Shown here: one piece after another, positions 16,054 to 23,508 of the stretch
Layout of the letters: each line of letters begins with the position of its first letter
Position numbering within the stretch: position 1 is the first letter of the stretch
Virus record (IMG/VR): IMGVR_UViG_3300030012_000508
Span: 1-33,445 of that record
DNA: 33,445 bases
Direction: 5' to 3' (one strand)
From: a virus
Notes under the pieces: generated by a model
What the model saw: the letters and a program-made list of their open reading frames with translations, nothing else
Databases searched by the model: none
What the model was told of the DNA's origin: nothing
Position numbers and translations under genes: made by a program

Positions 16054-16347
16054 ATGAAAAATCCCTTAGAAACATTTTACGGATGGCAAGTTAGTTCAGG
16101 TGCATTAGATGGATGGACATCTTATCATATAGCCGCTGGTTTATTTATAGCAAAAGTAGCACAATGGTTAGGTGCATCAGATCTATGGGCTGTTTTATGG
16201 GTTGTTATAATTGGCATAGCTTGGGAAATATTTGAGGTGTATGTAGAAGGTACAGAAGAAACATACGGTACAAAACAACGATGGGCAATAAATACAGCAT
16301 CAGATCTTTTTGTAGAAATAGGTGCGGCTTGGTGGATGGTAATATGA
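16054..16347 (+). CDS. Small multi-spanning membrane protein, DUF2585/VanZ-like pattern
   Basis: This 97-residue protein has about three hydrophobic stretches (25-38, 43-60, 83-97). Polar residues sit at spaced positions inside or next to them: H25 (SYHIAAG), E58 and E61 (AWEIFE), N80 and D84 (AINTASD). The order HxxxG, then AWExxE, then YG and (I/V)NxxSD recalls DUF2585/VanZ-like integral membrane proteins, though it is shorter than those families. It overlaps the next small gene by ATGA. A holin-like or envelope-modifying role is possible; the buried His/Glu/Asp pattern is unusual for a plain holin. Confidence 0.55.
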   Translation: MKNPLETFYGWQVSSGALDGWTSYHIAAGLFIAKVAQWLGASDLWAVLWVVIIGIAWEIFEVYVEGTEETYGTKQRWAINTASDLFVEIGAAWWMVI

Positions 16348-16433
16348 ACGAAGACTGGAAAGATTACGTTTCTATAATAGCATTTTTAGTTATAGTACTA
16401 GGTGGTTTAGTACTTCTTGGAAGTTGTGTATGA
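16344..16433 (+). CDS. 29-residue single-span membrane peptide
   Basis: This tiny gene is joined to both neighbours by ATGA overlaps (start inside the stop at 16345-16347, stop overlapping the next ATG at 16430), the best evidence that it is translated. The product has a polar head (MNEDWKDYVS) and one transmembrane helix (IIAFLVIVLGGLVLLG) ending SCV, with cysteine as the penultimate residue. The LGSC tail resembles a lipobox, but almost no mature chain would remain. It may be a small lysis or membrane-anchor protein; no family is recognisable. Confidence 0.6.
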   Translation: MNEDWKDYVSIIAFLVIVLGGLVLLGSCV

Positions 16434-16768
16434 GCAATGAGAAGAATTACGATCCACAGACAGCGAGAAGTTACAAAACAGGATTGGTGGATGATAACCT
16501 TAGTATCCATCTTAACATTAAGTGGCTTATACAAATTTGTGTTGCCATTTCTGGTGTTGTTTATGGATACTTACAAATTACAAATAGAATTGGAGATCTT
16601 GAACGAAGAATGGAACTCGCTGATACCAACATTGAAGAATTGGTAGAAAAACATATTGCTCAGGAAGAAATAAAAATAACACAAATGCAAGAACAATTAA
16701 AATGGTACGAGGAAGAATTAAATTTAAACCCTTTAAGTTGGGGAAAGAGAAAGAAAAAAAGAAAGTAA
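16430..16768 (+). CDS. Membrane protein: one span plus coiled coil (paralogue A)
   Basis: This roughly 112-residue protein has a polar N-terminus (about 25 residues), one transmembrane helix (LIQICVAISGVVYGYLQI) and a heptad helix (RIGDLERRMELADTNIEEL) that ends with a Lys/Arg-rich tail. ATG 16430 overlaps the preceding TGA and is preferred over ATG 16424. The region LIQ...GYxQ...NRIxxLE...IEE aligns with the gene at 17137, so the two look like tandem paralogues. The layout fits inner-membrane lysis components (holin or i-spanin-like), but no lipoprotein partner is obvious. Function is inferred only. Confidence 0.65.
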   Translation: MSNEKNYDPQTARSYKTGLVDDNLSIHLNIKWLIQICVAISGVVYGYLQITNRIGDLERRMELADTNIEELVEKHIAQEEIKITQMQEQLKWYEEELNLNPLSWGKRKKKRK

Positions 16769-16833
16769 TCTTAACGGAAGAGGACTTTAATCACAACTAT
16801 TTTATCAATCGTGAAGTGCGGAGAAAAAGATAA
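16702..16833 (+). CDS. 43-residue basic peptide overlapping paralogue A
   Basis: A short gene in another frame starts at ATG 16702 within the 3' end of the preceding gene and stops at TAA 16831-16833, whose last A begins the ATG of the next gene (TAATG). The peptide is strongly basic at both ends (MVRGRIKFKPFKLGKEKEKK, then REVRRKR) with a polar centre (EEDFNHNYFIN). The coupling and the otherwise empty 64-base gap support it. It is too short for ordinary gene finding. A role in nucleic-acid binding or antiholin-like control is possible, without evidence. Confidence 0.5.
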   Translation: MVRGRIKFKPFKLGKEKEKKKVILTEEDFNHNYFINREVRRKR

Positions 16834-17150
16834 TGGAATTTATGGAAGTGTACGCAGAAGGGGGTATGATCGCTGTCGTAGGGCTTTTGCTAGTGTATAT
16901 GGTATTCTCTATGAACAAAAGAGGGTTGGAGCAGGCAGAAAGTTTGCAAGACCTGAAAACAGAGAACAGGGGTCAGAGTGAAACACTTGAGAACATGGAA
17001 GGTATGGTTATTAAGCTTATTGGGAGGTGGAATCAGAGTGACGACAAGCTTGACAGAAAATTTGATTCGCTTACGAAGGAGATTAATGATTTGGACAATC
17101 AAGTATCGGAAATAAAAGGTATTATAAGTAGGTTAAATGGAAAAAACTAA
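16833..17150 (+). CDS. Membrane protein: N-terminal span plus coiled coil (BhlA-like)
   Basis: This 105-residue protein has a short N-terminus (MEFMEVYAEGG), a transmembrane helix at about 12-28 (MIAVVGLLLVYMVFSM), then a charged coiled coil to the end (LQDLKTENRGQSETLENME, KLDRKFDSLTKEINDL). This is the layout of BhlA/UviB-type small phage holins. It is coupled by TAATG to the preceding peptide and overlaps the following gene by 14 bases. It is the best holin candidate in the window, though its partner peptidase is 13 kb upstream. Confidence 0.6.
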   Translation: MEFMEVYAEGGMIAVVGLLLVYMVFSMNKRGLEQAESLQDLKTENRGQSETLENMEGMVIKLIGRWNQSDDKLDRKFDSLTKEINDLDNQVSEIKGIISRLNGKN

Positions 17151-17427
17151 ACCAATATCAGATGCTAGTAGCCTTAATATAAGCTTGCCAATGCTTATAC
17201 AAGCAGTGGGCTTGATCGGTGCTATGGTATGGGGTTATGGTCAACTAAACACTCGCATATCTTTTTTAGAATATCAGGTAGCTATTAATGAAGAGCATAT
17301 TGAGCGTATGGAAGAACAAGCTTATGAAAATCAAAACGCTGAAATACCTGCTGACATAAGACAAAATCAACGCATTGATTATATAGAAAAGGAATTAGAT
17401 AGGCTTAGAGATACAGGAGAGATGTAA
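17137..17427 (+). CDS. Membrane protein: one span plus coiled coil (paralogue B)
   Basis: This 96-residue protein has a polar start, a transmembrane helix (MLIQAVGLIGAMVWGYGQL, about 19-37) and a coiled-coil tail (RISFLEYQVAINEEHIERM). The segment matches the gene at 16430: LIQ, a Gly-containing hydrophobic core, GYxQ, RIxxLE and IExxEE in register, which suggests duplication. It overlaps its upstream neighbour by 14 bases and the downstream DUF6321-like gene by TAATG. A lysis or membrane-scaffold role is plausible. Confidence 0.65.
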   Translation: MEKTKPISDASSLNISLPMLIQAVGLIGAMVWGYGQLNTRISFLEYQVAINEEHIERMEEQAYENQNAEIPADIRQNQRIDYIEKELDRLRDTGEM

Positions 17428-17738
17428 TGCCAAAAAAGAAAGATCCAAGATTAGCTAGAGCAGGAGTATCTGCATATAATAAACCCAAGAGAACTCCCGG
17501 ACACCCTAAGAAGTCGCATGTAGTTGTGGCTAAAGTAGGTGATAAAGTAAAGACAATTCGTTTTGGTCAACAAGGTGTAAAGACCAATCAGACAGCAGGG
17601 CAACGTAAGGCTTTTAAGAGTCGCCATGCTAAAAATATTGCAAGAGGTAAAATGAGTGCGGCTTACTGGGCAAACAAAGTTAAGTGGAGTCCTAGTAAAA
17701 CTAAATCTAAATCTATGAAATGGAAAAAGGGTAGTTAA
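17427..17738 (+). CDS. DUF6321-like basic protein
   Basis: This 103-residue, strongly basic protein matches the pattern I know for DUF6321: GVSAYNKPKRTPGHPKKSHV, then VVAKVGDKVKTIRFGQQGV, then KAFKSRHAKNIARGKMSAAY and WANKVKWS. These are common in cyanophage and other marine phage genomes, and the function is unknown. The conserved order of aromatic and basic residues indicates a folded protein, not merely a polycation. It starts a run of four basic genes (17427-18414) joined by overlaps or direct abutment. Confidence 0.8.
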   Translation: MPKKKDPRLARAGVSAYNKPKRTPGHPKKSHVVVAKVGDKVKTIRFGQQGVKTNQTAGQRKAFKSRHAKNIARGKMSAAYWANKVKWSPSKTKSKSMKWKKGS

Positions 17739-17894
17739 ATGAATAAAAAAGTAAAAGCACCAAAAGGTTATCACTGGATGAAATCTGGTAGAGGTTTTAA
17801 GTTAATGAAGAATCCTAGTGGTGGATATAAACCACATAAGGGTGCTAGTTTAATGGCATCATTTAAGGTACAAATGAAACATAAAAAGAAGTAA
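17739..17894 (+). CDS. 51-residue basic protein
   Basis: This gene starts directly after the stop of the DUF6321-like gene, and its TAA overlaps the next ATG (TAATG). The peptide contains KAPKGYHWMKSGRGFKLMKN and GGYKPHKGASLMASFKVQMK, rich in Lys, Gly and aromatic residues, with five methionines. The GYHWMKxGxGFKLM pattern looks like a real small fold. The family is not recognised. Position in the basic cassette suggests nucleic-acid binding or packaging with the genome, as inference. Confidence 0.7.
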   Translation: MNKKVKAPKGYHWMKSGRGFKLMKNPSGGYKPHKGASLMASFKVQMKHKKK

Positions 17895-18016
17895 TGGCTA
17901 GAAAAGTAAGTTGGATGTGGGGTGGTAAGAAGCACTACGGCACACTAATAAGAGAAACTAAAACACATAAGTTTGCCAGAACAAAAAATGGTAAAGTAAA
18001 AAAGATAAAAAAGTAA
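17894..18016 (+). CDS. 40-residue basic protein
   Basis: TAATG overlaps join this gene to both neighbours. The peptide has a beta-like core (SWMWGGKKHYGTLIRETKTH) and a basic tail (RTKNGKVKKIKKK). The short duplicated style GTL(I)RETKTHKFA resembles ribosomal-protein-like or small stress-protein beta hairpins, but no family can be named. Net charge is strongly positive. It probably works with the adjacent basic proteins. Confidence 0.65.
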   Translation: MARKVSWMWGGKKHYGTLIRETKTHKFARTKNGKVKKIKK

Positions 18017-18414
18017 TGGCTAAAACAGCAAAAAAGACTAACGAGAAAATGTGGAAGAGTATTGTAGCTTCTGTGAAAGCTGGTAGCTCTGGAGGAAGAC
18101 CGGGGCAGTGGTCTGCTCGTAAGGCTCAAATTGCCACAAAGCGTTATAAAAAAAGAGGTGGTGGGTACAAAGGTGCTAAATCATCTAGTAATAGATTATC
18201 TAAATGGTCAAAACAGAAATGGGATTATGTCAGTAAGGGAGATGAAAAAAAGCCAAGAGCTAAGAGAGGTCGTTATTTACCTGAATCAGTTAGGAAGAGT
18301 CTCAGTGCCTCAGAGCGTGCGGCTACCAATAGGAAGAAAAGACAGGCTTCTGCCAAGGGTAAGCAAAGAGCTAAATACAGTAAAAAAGTAGCTAGGAAAG
18401 TCAGGAGAGCATGA
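18016..18414 (+). CDS. DUF5872-like basic protein
   Basis: This 132-residue, strongly basic protein fits the DUF5872 pattern: KMWKSIVASVKAGSSGGRPG followed by QWSARKAQ, then RYKKRGGGYKG and SNRLSKWSKQKWDYV. A second part contains RGRYLPESVRKSLSASERAA and a Lys/Arg-rich tail. The family occurs in marine phages and large DNA viruses with unknown function. Its ATG overlaps the stop of the preceding basic gene and its TGA overlaps the next ATG. DNA condensation or virion association is a reasonable guess from charge. Confidence 0.8.
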   Translation: MAKTAKKTNEKMWKSIVASVKAGSSGGRPGQWSARKAQIATKRYKKRGGGYKGAKSSSNRLSKWSKQKWDYVSKGDEKKPRAKRGRYLPESVRKSLSASERAATNRKKRQASAKGKQRAKYSKKVARKVRRA

Positions 18415-18629
18415 AGCTAAATACAAACATATCTGTTGAGAATATTATTACAATACTTACAATGATATGTGCGGTGACACTAGCATTTGGTTTTATGAAG
18501 TATGATATAAATGCACTAAAGACACAGTTAAATGCAAAGGCAGATAAAGAATTAATAGAATATAAATTAGATGTAATGATGGAAGACATTGCAGAAATAA
18601 AAGAAATACTAAAGGAGAAAAAACAATGA
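18411..18629 (+). CDS. Small membrane protein: one span plus coiled coil
   Basis: This 72-residue protein has a transmembrane helix at about 12-29 (IITILTMICAVTLAFGFM) followed by a charged helix with heptads (INALKTQLNAKADKEL, MMEDIAEIKEIL). The architecture is the same as in the genes at 16430, 16833 and 17137, but sequence similarity is weak. ATGA overlaps join it to both neighbours. With the others it makes four span-plus-coil proteins within 2.2 kb; holin or spanin-like roles are candidates. Confidence 0.6.
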   Translation: MKLNTNISVENIITILTMICAVTLAFGFMKYDINALKTQLNAKADKELIEYKLDVMMEDIAEIKEILKEKKQ

Positions 18630-18859
18630 GTAAACTAATATTAGCAGAAATTATAGATAAGGCTAAAGATCAAATTGTAGAAAAGTATGCAGATGGTATG
18701 GTTGAGCATGTGCAGTCTGATGACTTTAAAGAAAAGCTTGCTACTAAAATAAATAAAAAAATTGATATCCCTTTTGTTAGTGAAGAGAAAGAACAGATAT
18801 TCTTTGAGAAATGTGTTGATCTTGTTACTGATGTTATAGAAGGATTGATAAAAAAGTAA
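18626..18859 (+). CDS. Small helical hypothetical protein
   Basis: This 77-residue protein is all-helical in pattern (LAEIIDKAKDQIVEKYADGM, then KLATKINKKIDIPFVSEEKE), ending in an amphipathic helix (CVDLVTDVIEGLIKK). There is no transmembrane segment. It follows the membrane protein by an ATGA overlap and precedes the GTG-started tail hub gene by 3 bases. A cytoplasmic partner of the small membrane proteins is possible; no family is recognised. Confidence 0.55.
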   Translation: MSKLILAEIIDKAKDQIVEKYADGMVEHVQSDDFKEKLATKINKKIDIPFVSEEKEQIFFEKCVDLVTDVIEGLIKK

Positions 18860-18862
18860 TCA

Positions 18863-21472
18863 GTGCCAAAGAGATTATATCAAATAAAAGATTTTTCAGG
18901 GGGACTGAATAATCTAAAAGACCCTGCCGACATAGCAGATAATGAAGTTGCAGATGTATCTAATCTAACCTTTACTAAACAAGGTGCGATTGGTGGTGCA
19001 TTTAATATGAAGACTTCTAGTAATTATCTAGGGGATGCTTATCAAACAGCCGCTGGTGATCATATAGATCATTTAGAAGCTGGTTATGGATTGGGTTATT
19101 TTGAGACAGATCATGCTGTTGCAGACAGTATTACTAGATCTTTAGATATAACTGGTAATAGTGGAAGCGGAGGTCAAGGATTTACTTTTGTTTATGTAAC
19201 ATCAACTCAAAGAATTCATTTAGTTGCTCATAGTGATGGTAGTGTGAAGCAAGATCCTGATAGTGGTAGTAATGCAAGTGCTGGTACTGCGATTAATTTA
19301 GCTAATTGGTTTCCTATTGGTACTGAAATATTAATATCTGGTTCTGAAACAGGTGGTGGCGGGGGAGTTGCAACATCAATAACTGCTGGTTCTATGGATG
19401 GTATATATACAGTTGTCGGTGCTAGTGGTTCTTCTGTAATAAATTTAAACAGACCTCCAAATAATATGATTTCCACTGCTTTAGGTGGTCTTGGAGAAGA
19501 TAATGGTGGGCAAGTATTTTACGCAACAGCTACAATAACAGGTATTCCTTCTGGGGATCAAGTCTTACTACTTGCTCACCCCGATGAGCATAAAATAGAT
19601 ATTTACTCAACTAAAAAAGGAGGGTGGACAACTGATGTTATTACATTACAAAACTATACTGATGATGATAATAATAGTAAAGTTTTATATCATAGATCAG
19701 AAGATTCTATACGATGTTTTGATACTAATTTAGACACTAATGGTAGGGTTAAATGGTATGGCTGGATATCTAGACAACACTTTGCATATCCGGGTAATCA
19801 ATATACTTATGAGTATAGTGGTTATTACGCAAAAGATAACGACCTTAAACCACCTTCATTTGGTCAATATGAAAAAGATAGCGGTACTTCTTTAGCTTAT
19901 CCTACTGCTGGGCTAGGATTTAATTTAAAATGCTTTTCATCTAGTAATGAGGGATTGATAGAAGAAAAAACATACGAATTTGCACAATCATTTGTGTATG
20001 ATGGTAATCAAGAAAGTTTATTAAGTCATTATAATAAACTAGATAATTCACCTGTATCAACTCTAGATACAACTTTATCAGCTACTGCATTTAAAAGCCT
20101 AAGCGTACAAATAGGAGCTAAGGGAGCTTATGACCCTAGAATATCTGGTGGTAGAATATACATTAGAGAGTCGGGTACTGATGATGAATTTAACCTGTTA
20201 TTAGATATTGACCTTACAAAAGGTGCAAGAACAGATCTATCTGGAGATTTTACACCTTGGAAGTATGCATCTAACAATTCTGAGTTTTATATTGGAAGTT
20301 CAGTAACGACATATTTAGATGTTCATTCTTTAAGTTTCTTAACGTACGAAACCATAAATGGTTATCCATCTAATATTTTTTCAAATCATATTGGTGGTAT
20401 TGGTGAGACATATAAAGATTCAGTAGTGTCAAATAATAGGGTATTTGTTTGTAATACTAGAGTTAAAGATGAAAATAAGGGACAACATAATATATCAGGA
20501 TTAGCTGGTGAAGCAGATGTTACTCATTTTCCTGATAGGATTATGTATTCTATGCCCAATAGATTGGATACTTTTCCTTCATTTAATTTTATAGAAGCGG
20601 CTAAAGGAGATGCTGATTCGTATACAGCTATACAATCATTTGCTGATAGGTTATTAGCTTACAAAAGAAGAAGCTTAGATATTATAAATATATCTAGTCC
20701 TAGCGATGCTAATTGGTTCTTAGAAGATAGTAAGAACTATATGGGGGTAGAGTTTCATGGTGCAGTTGTAAAGACTCAATATGGTGTAGTCTGGGTAAAT
20801 AAACAAGGGTTGTATTTTTATGATGGTTCACAAATAAGAGATCTATCTGAGAATAAAATAGATGACAATACTTGGTATAGTTTTGTATCTACTAACTCAA
20901 TGATTATATATGACGAAGCTACTAGCTTAATATATGTAGTTAAGAATTGTGGTGGTGATGGTGATACTTATATGTATGATTTAAAAAAAGGTAACTTTAC
21001 ATTTTTAAAAGATTTTGCACATGACAACATTACAAATGTAGTAGATACTAGTTTTACTGACACTCCAAATGCTTTAGTGGGTACTATAGAAGACTCAGGT
21101 GGAAATCGTACAAGATTCTATCAATTACATAGATCTTTTCAAGCTGTATCAAATGCATTGTTTCAAACAAAAGATTTTGATTTTGGTAACGCATCTAGAG
21201 TAAAAAAAGTATATGCAGTATATGTTACTTATAAATCAAATAATGCATTAACAGGTTATTTTACTTTGGAAGAAGATGATGGTACATCACATGCATTAAG
21301 TGGTACTGTAGCTACAAATGCTACTAATTATGCTACGGTAAAACTAACTCCTAGTTCTCCTATTACTTGTAATAAGATATCTGTAAAGCTTAATACTAGT
21401 TCAAACTCTAGGAATGTAGAGATAAACGATATAAGTATTGAGTACAGAGAAATATACAAAAGATCTGGCTAA
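18863..21472 (+). CDS. Large tail hub / stabilisation protein
   Basis: This 869-residue, beta-rich protein starts with YQIKDFSGGLNNLKDPADIA, a signature of marine phage stabilisation proteins that resemble T7 tail tubular protein B and beta-propeller tail hubs. Repeating segments such as RLLAYKRRSLDIINISSPSD, GVVWVNKQGLYFYDGSQIRD and LIYVVKNCGGDGDTYMYDLK look like propeller blades. The start codon is GTG. It likely sits between connector and tail tip and guides DNA exit. The following receptor-binding-like gene overlaps by TAATG. The exact fold is inferred. Confidence 0.7.
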   Translation: MPKRLYQIKDFSGGLNNLKDPADIADNEVADVSNLTFTKQGAIGGAFNMKTSSNYLGDAYQTAAGDHIDHLEAGYGLGYFETDHAVADSITRSLDITGNSGSGGQGFTFVYVTSTQRIHLVAHSDGSVKQDPDSGSNASAGTAINLANWFPIGTEILISGSETGGGGGVATSITAGSMDGIYTVVGASGSSVINLNRPPNNMISTALGGLGEDNGGQVFYATATITGIPSGDQVLLLAHPDEHKIDIYSTKKGGWTTDVITLQNYTDDDNNSKVLYHRSEDSIRCFDTNLDTNGRVKWYGWISRQHFAYPGNQYTYEYSGYYAKDNDLKPPSFGQYEKDSGTSLAYPTAGLGFNLKCFSSSNEGLIEEKTYEFAQSFVYDGNQESLLSHYNKLDNSPVSTLDTTLSATAFKSLSVQIGAKGAYDPRISGGRIYIRESGTDDEFNLLLDIDLTKGARTDLSGDFTPWKYASNNSEFYIGSSVTTYLDVHSLSFLTYETINGYPSNIFSNHIGGIGETYKDSVVSNNRVFVCNTRVKDENKGQHNISGLAGEADVTHFPDRIMYSMPNRLDTFPSFNFIEAAKGDADSYTAIQSFADRLLAYKRRSLDIINISSPSDANWFLEDSKNYMGVEFHGAVVKTQYGVVWVNKQGLYFYDGSQIRDLSENKIDDNTWYSFVSTNSMIIYDEATSLIYVVKNCGGDGDTYMYDLKKGNFTFLKDFAHDNITNVVDTSFTDTPNALVGTIEDSGGNRTRFYQLHRSFQAVSNALFQTKDFDFGNASRVKKVYAVYVTYKSNNALTGYFTLEEDDGTSHALSGTVATNATNYATVKLTPSSPITCNKISVKLNTSSNSRNVEINDISIEYREIYKRSG

Positions 21473-22182
21473 TGATTAGAGAAGCAAGAAGAACACAAAA
21501 TTCTAAACAAGATAAGATACAGGTAGTAAAATCACAACCATCTGTTAATTCACTTAGAGAAGGGCAAGAAGTCATATACATATCTAAGTCTAATAGATTA
21601 GAGAGATATAGGAAAGAACAGGGTAGGCTATGGACTTCTTATATGTATCCAACACAAGACGAAACAGTTGATAGAGATTTAATTATTGGTAGGAATATTA
21701 TATCTAACAATAAAAAAATAGATCCTACAAAACTTGGTGTATTTTATCATAAAATATATGATGATAATACTGCCAGCGGTGTAAATACTAGTAATACAGG
21801 TTTTAGTAATACAGCTAGTGATAAGGATATGTTTGAAAACCTACCTTCAGGAACATATATATTTATATTATCAGCAAATGTTGAAGTTGATACAGATGGT
21901 GTTGAAGGTATTTTAAAAGTAAGAACACATACTGCAAATACTGCAATTAGCGGAGCTTCTGACATTCCGGGTGGTTTAAGAATACATACAGGTACAGATA
22001 CTACAGCTTATGATTCTAGTAATGGTACAGATTCTTTACAGTTTATGGTTGATATGCAAGTTGTAAATTTAACTGATAATAAAGACATACACATGCAATT
22101 TAAAAGGCAAGCTGGCAGTGCTAGTGGAACTGTTACATTTAGCGATATTAATTTAGTTGCAATATTAATAGGAGGACATTAA
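21472..22182 (+). CDS. Tail-tip or receptor-binding-like protein
   Basis: This 236-residue protein has a basic, polar N-terminal 35 residues, then a short module (NSLREGQEVIYISKSNRLER, GRLWTSYMYP) that in my experience recurs at the start of small phage tail proteins. The C-terminal 150 residues are a beta sandwich pattern (LPSGTYIFILSANVEV, then ILKVRTHTAN, DIHMQFKRQAGSASGTVTFS, NLVAILIGG) like TNF/C1q-type knob domains. It probably forms a short spike attached to the tail hub. Confidence 0.55.
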   Translation: MIREARRTQNSKQDKIQVVKSQPSVNSLREGQEVIYISKSNRLERYRKEQGRLWTSYMYPTQDETVDRDLIIGRNIISNNKKIDPTKLGVFYHKIYDDNTASGVNTSNTGFSNTASDKDMFENLPSGTYIFILSANVEVDTDGVEGILKVRTHTANTAISGASDIPGGLRIHTGTDTTAYDSSNGTDSLQFMVDMQVVNLTDNKDIHMQFKRQAGSASGTVTFSDINLVAILIGGH

Positions 22183-22195
22183 TAATACTGTGCGT

Positions 22196-22222
22196 TATAA
22201 CATATTTATTATTAAATTCAAA
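22196..22222 (+). promoter_or_regulatory. Recurring TATAAC...TAAATTCAAA intergenic motif, possible promoter
   Basis: TATAAC at 22196-22201 is followed by TAAATTCAAA at 22213-22222 in the 51-base gap before the next gene. The same two words occur at 3288-3309 in the gap before the M15 peptidase, with 6 rather than 11 bases between them. A related TATAAAATTCAAC lies near 450. A poor -35 (AGGACA) sits 17 bases upstream. A phage promoter is one explanation. Confidence 0.3.
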
Positions 22223-22233
22223 GGACTTTTACC

Positions 22234-23508
22234 ATGAACAATCCAAATAATTTATTTAACATGATGCAGACTGGTGGCTTAACTAGCTCTGCTGGTGGTA
22301 GTGCTCTTGCTAGAGCCTTACAAATGCAATCAGATAGGAAGAGACTGGAAGAGCAACAAAGAAAAGAAGCTAAAAGGCAAAAGAGAGGTGGTTTATTTGG
22401 TAGCCTTGGTAGTCTTGCTGGTGGTTTATTGGGTGCGGCATTATCCCCTTTTACAGGCGGGTTAAGTTTAGCGTTAGCCGCTGGTGTAGGTTCAGCGGCA
22501 GGCAAAAGGATTGGTGAAGGTTTAGGTGCTGGTAAGTCTAGAAAGTACGATAGAGAAGGAACTGTGTTTGGACAGAAATCTTTTAGAGATGTTGAACAAG
22601 CTAGTCGTGATTATACTAGAGGTATGGGCGAGAGAGCCTTATTGTCTGGTCTTCAAACAGCTTTAACTGCTGGGTTTGCTCCCGGTGGTGGTATTTATGG
22701 TAAGGTAGGTGGTAAGCTTAGAACATTACCTGTAACAGGGGGAGTAGCTCCAGTAGCCGCTTCTGTAGCTGATACGAGTTCTTTATTTTCTGATTTAGGT
22801 GCAAGCCCACAATCAAGTAGTTTATTTAGTATACCAGAATCTTCCTTTGTACCTGCGGGGTATGGATCATCTCCAGTTTCTAACTTTACTGGCGGTTCTC
22901 CTCAAATAGGGTATAATCAACCATTATTAGATTTTTTTGAAGATGGTGGATATACAGGTTATCAAACTGGTGGGTTTACTGCTCGAGATGTTTTACAACA
23001 GCAAGGCTTAAAACCAACGTCACAACAATTAAAGTTATTTCAACAGTTTGATCCTACGCAAATACAACAAGCTAAAACAGATGCAGAGCAAAGTTTAATG
23101 TCAATGACTGGCGGTATGGGTCTTTCTAGCATGGGTGGTGGTTTTGGTGCAAGACAGAGAGCAACAACTTCAGCGATAGGTAGAGGTGAAGATTTAATTG
23201 GTGATACTATAACACAGGAACAAAAAGCGTTTGAATCTCAAACTTTAGGTACAGCGGCTGACTTAATAGCAGGTGGTGCTGAAATTGAACAAACTAATAC
23301 GCATAATTTATCAGACCCTGATAATAAGTTTTTTCCAAATGCAAGTTGGTTTAATCAAACTGGTGCAGATGGGAGAGTTTATAATTGGGATCTTGCTACT
23401 AGAACATGGATTCCTGTCCAAAGTGCAGAAGAATTTTTTAGTAATGTTCCTGATACCAGCACTAGCTCTGACCCTGATGGAACTTCTGGTAACTATGGTG
23501 GTAGTTAA
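22234..23508 (+). CDS. Glycine-rich virion protein with membrane-active-looking segment
   Basis: This 424-residue protein has a basic amphipathic helix (ALQMQSDRKRLEEQQRKEAK) near residue 35. It is followed by a 45-residue glycine/alanine hydrophobic stretch (LFGSLGSLAGGLLGAALSPF, then GLSLALAAGVGSAAGKRIGE), resembling glycine-zipper or membrane-inserting segments. Later parts are low-complexity with DGGYTGYQTGGFTARDV, related in style to the QEGG elements of the gene at 3708. The C-terminal 60 residues end with TRTWIPVQS. Position before the large internal proteins suggests an ejected or tail-associated protein that helps cross the envelope. A Shine-Dalgarno sequence (AAAGGA) is present. Confidence 0.55.
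   Translation: MNNPNNLFNMMQTGGLTSSAGGSALARALQMQSDRKRLEEQQRKEAKRQKRGGLFGSLGSLAGGLLGAALSPFTGGLSLALAAGVGSAAGKRIGEGLGAGKSRKYDREGTVFGQKSFRDVEQASRDYTRGMGERALLSGLQTALTAGFAPGGGIYGKVGGKLRTLPVTGGVAPVAASVADTSSLFSDLGASPQSSSLFSIPESSFVPAGYGSSPVSNFTGGSPQIGYNQPLLDFFEDGGYTGYQTGGFTARDVLQQQGLKPTSQQLKLFQQFDPTQIQQAKTDAEQSLMSMTGGMGLSSMGGGFGARQRATTSAIGRGEDLIGDTITQEQKAFESQTLGTAADLIAGGAEIEQTNTHNLSDPDNKFFPNASWFNQTGADGRVYNWDLATRTWIPVQSAEEFFSNVPDTSTSSDPDGTSGNYGGS

Noticed and set aside
16437-16646. 69-residue open frame with hydrophobic segment inside the 16430 gene, like an embedded Rz/Rz1-type pair
   Set aside because: It has no Shine-Dalgarno sequence or lipobox cysteine, and its hydrophobic stretch mirrors the transmembrane codons of the main frame. 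The main frame is supported by ATGA coupling and by similarity to the 17137 product.
18131-18391. 86-residue plus-strand frame within the DUF5872-like gene
   Set aside because: It overlaps a recognisable family in another frame and lacks coupling signals at both ends.
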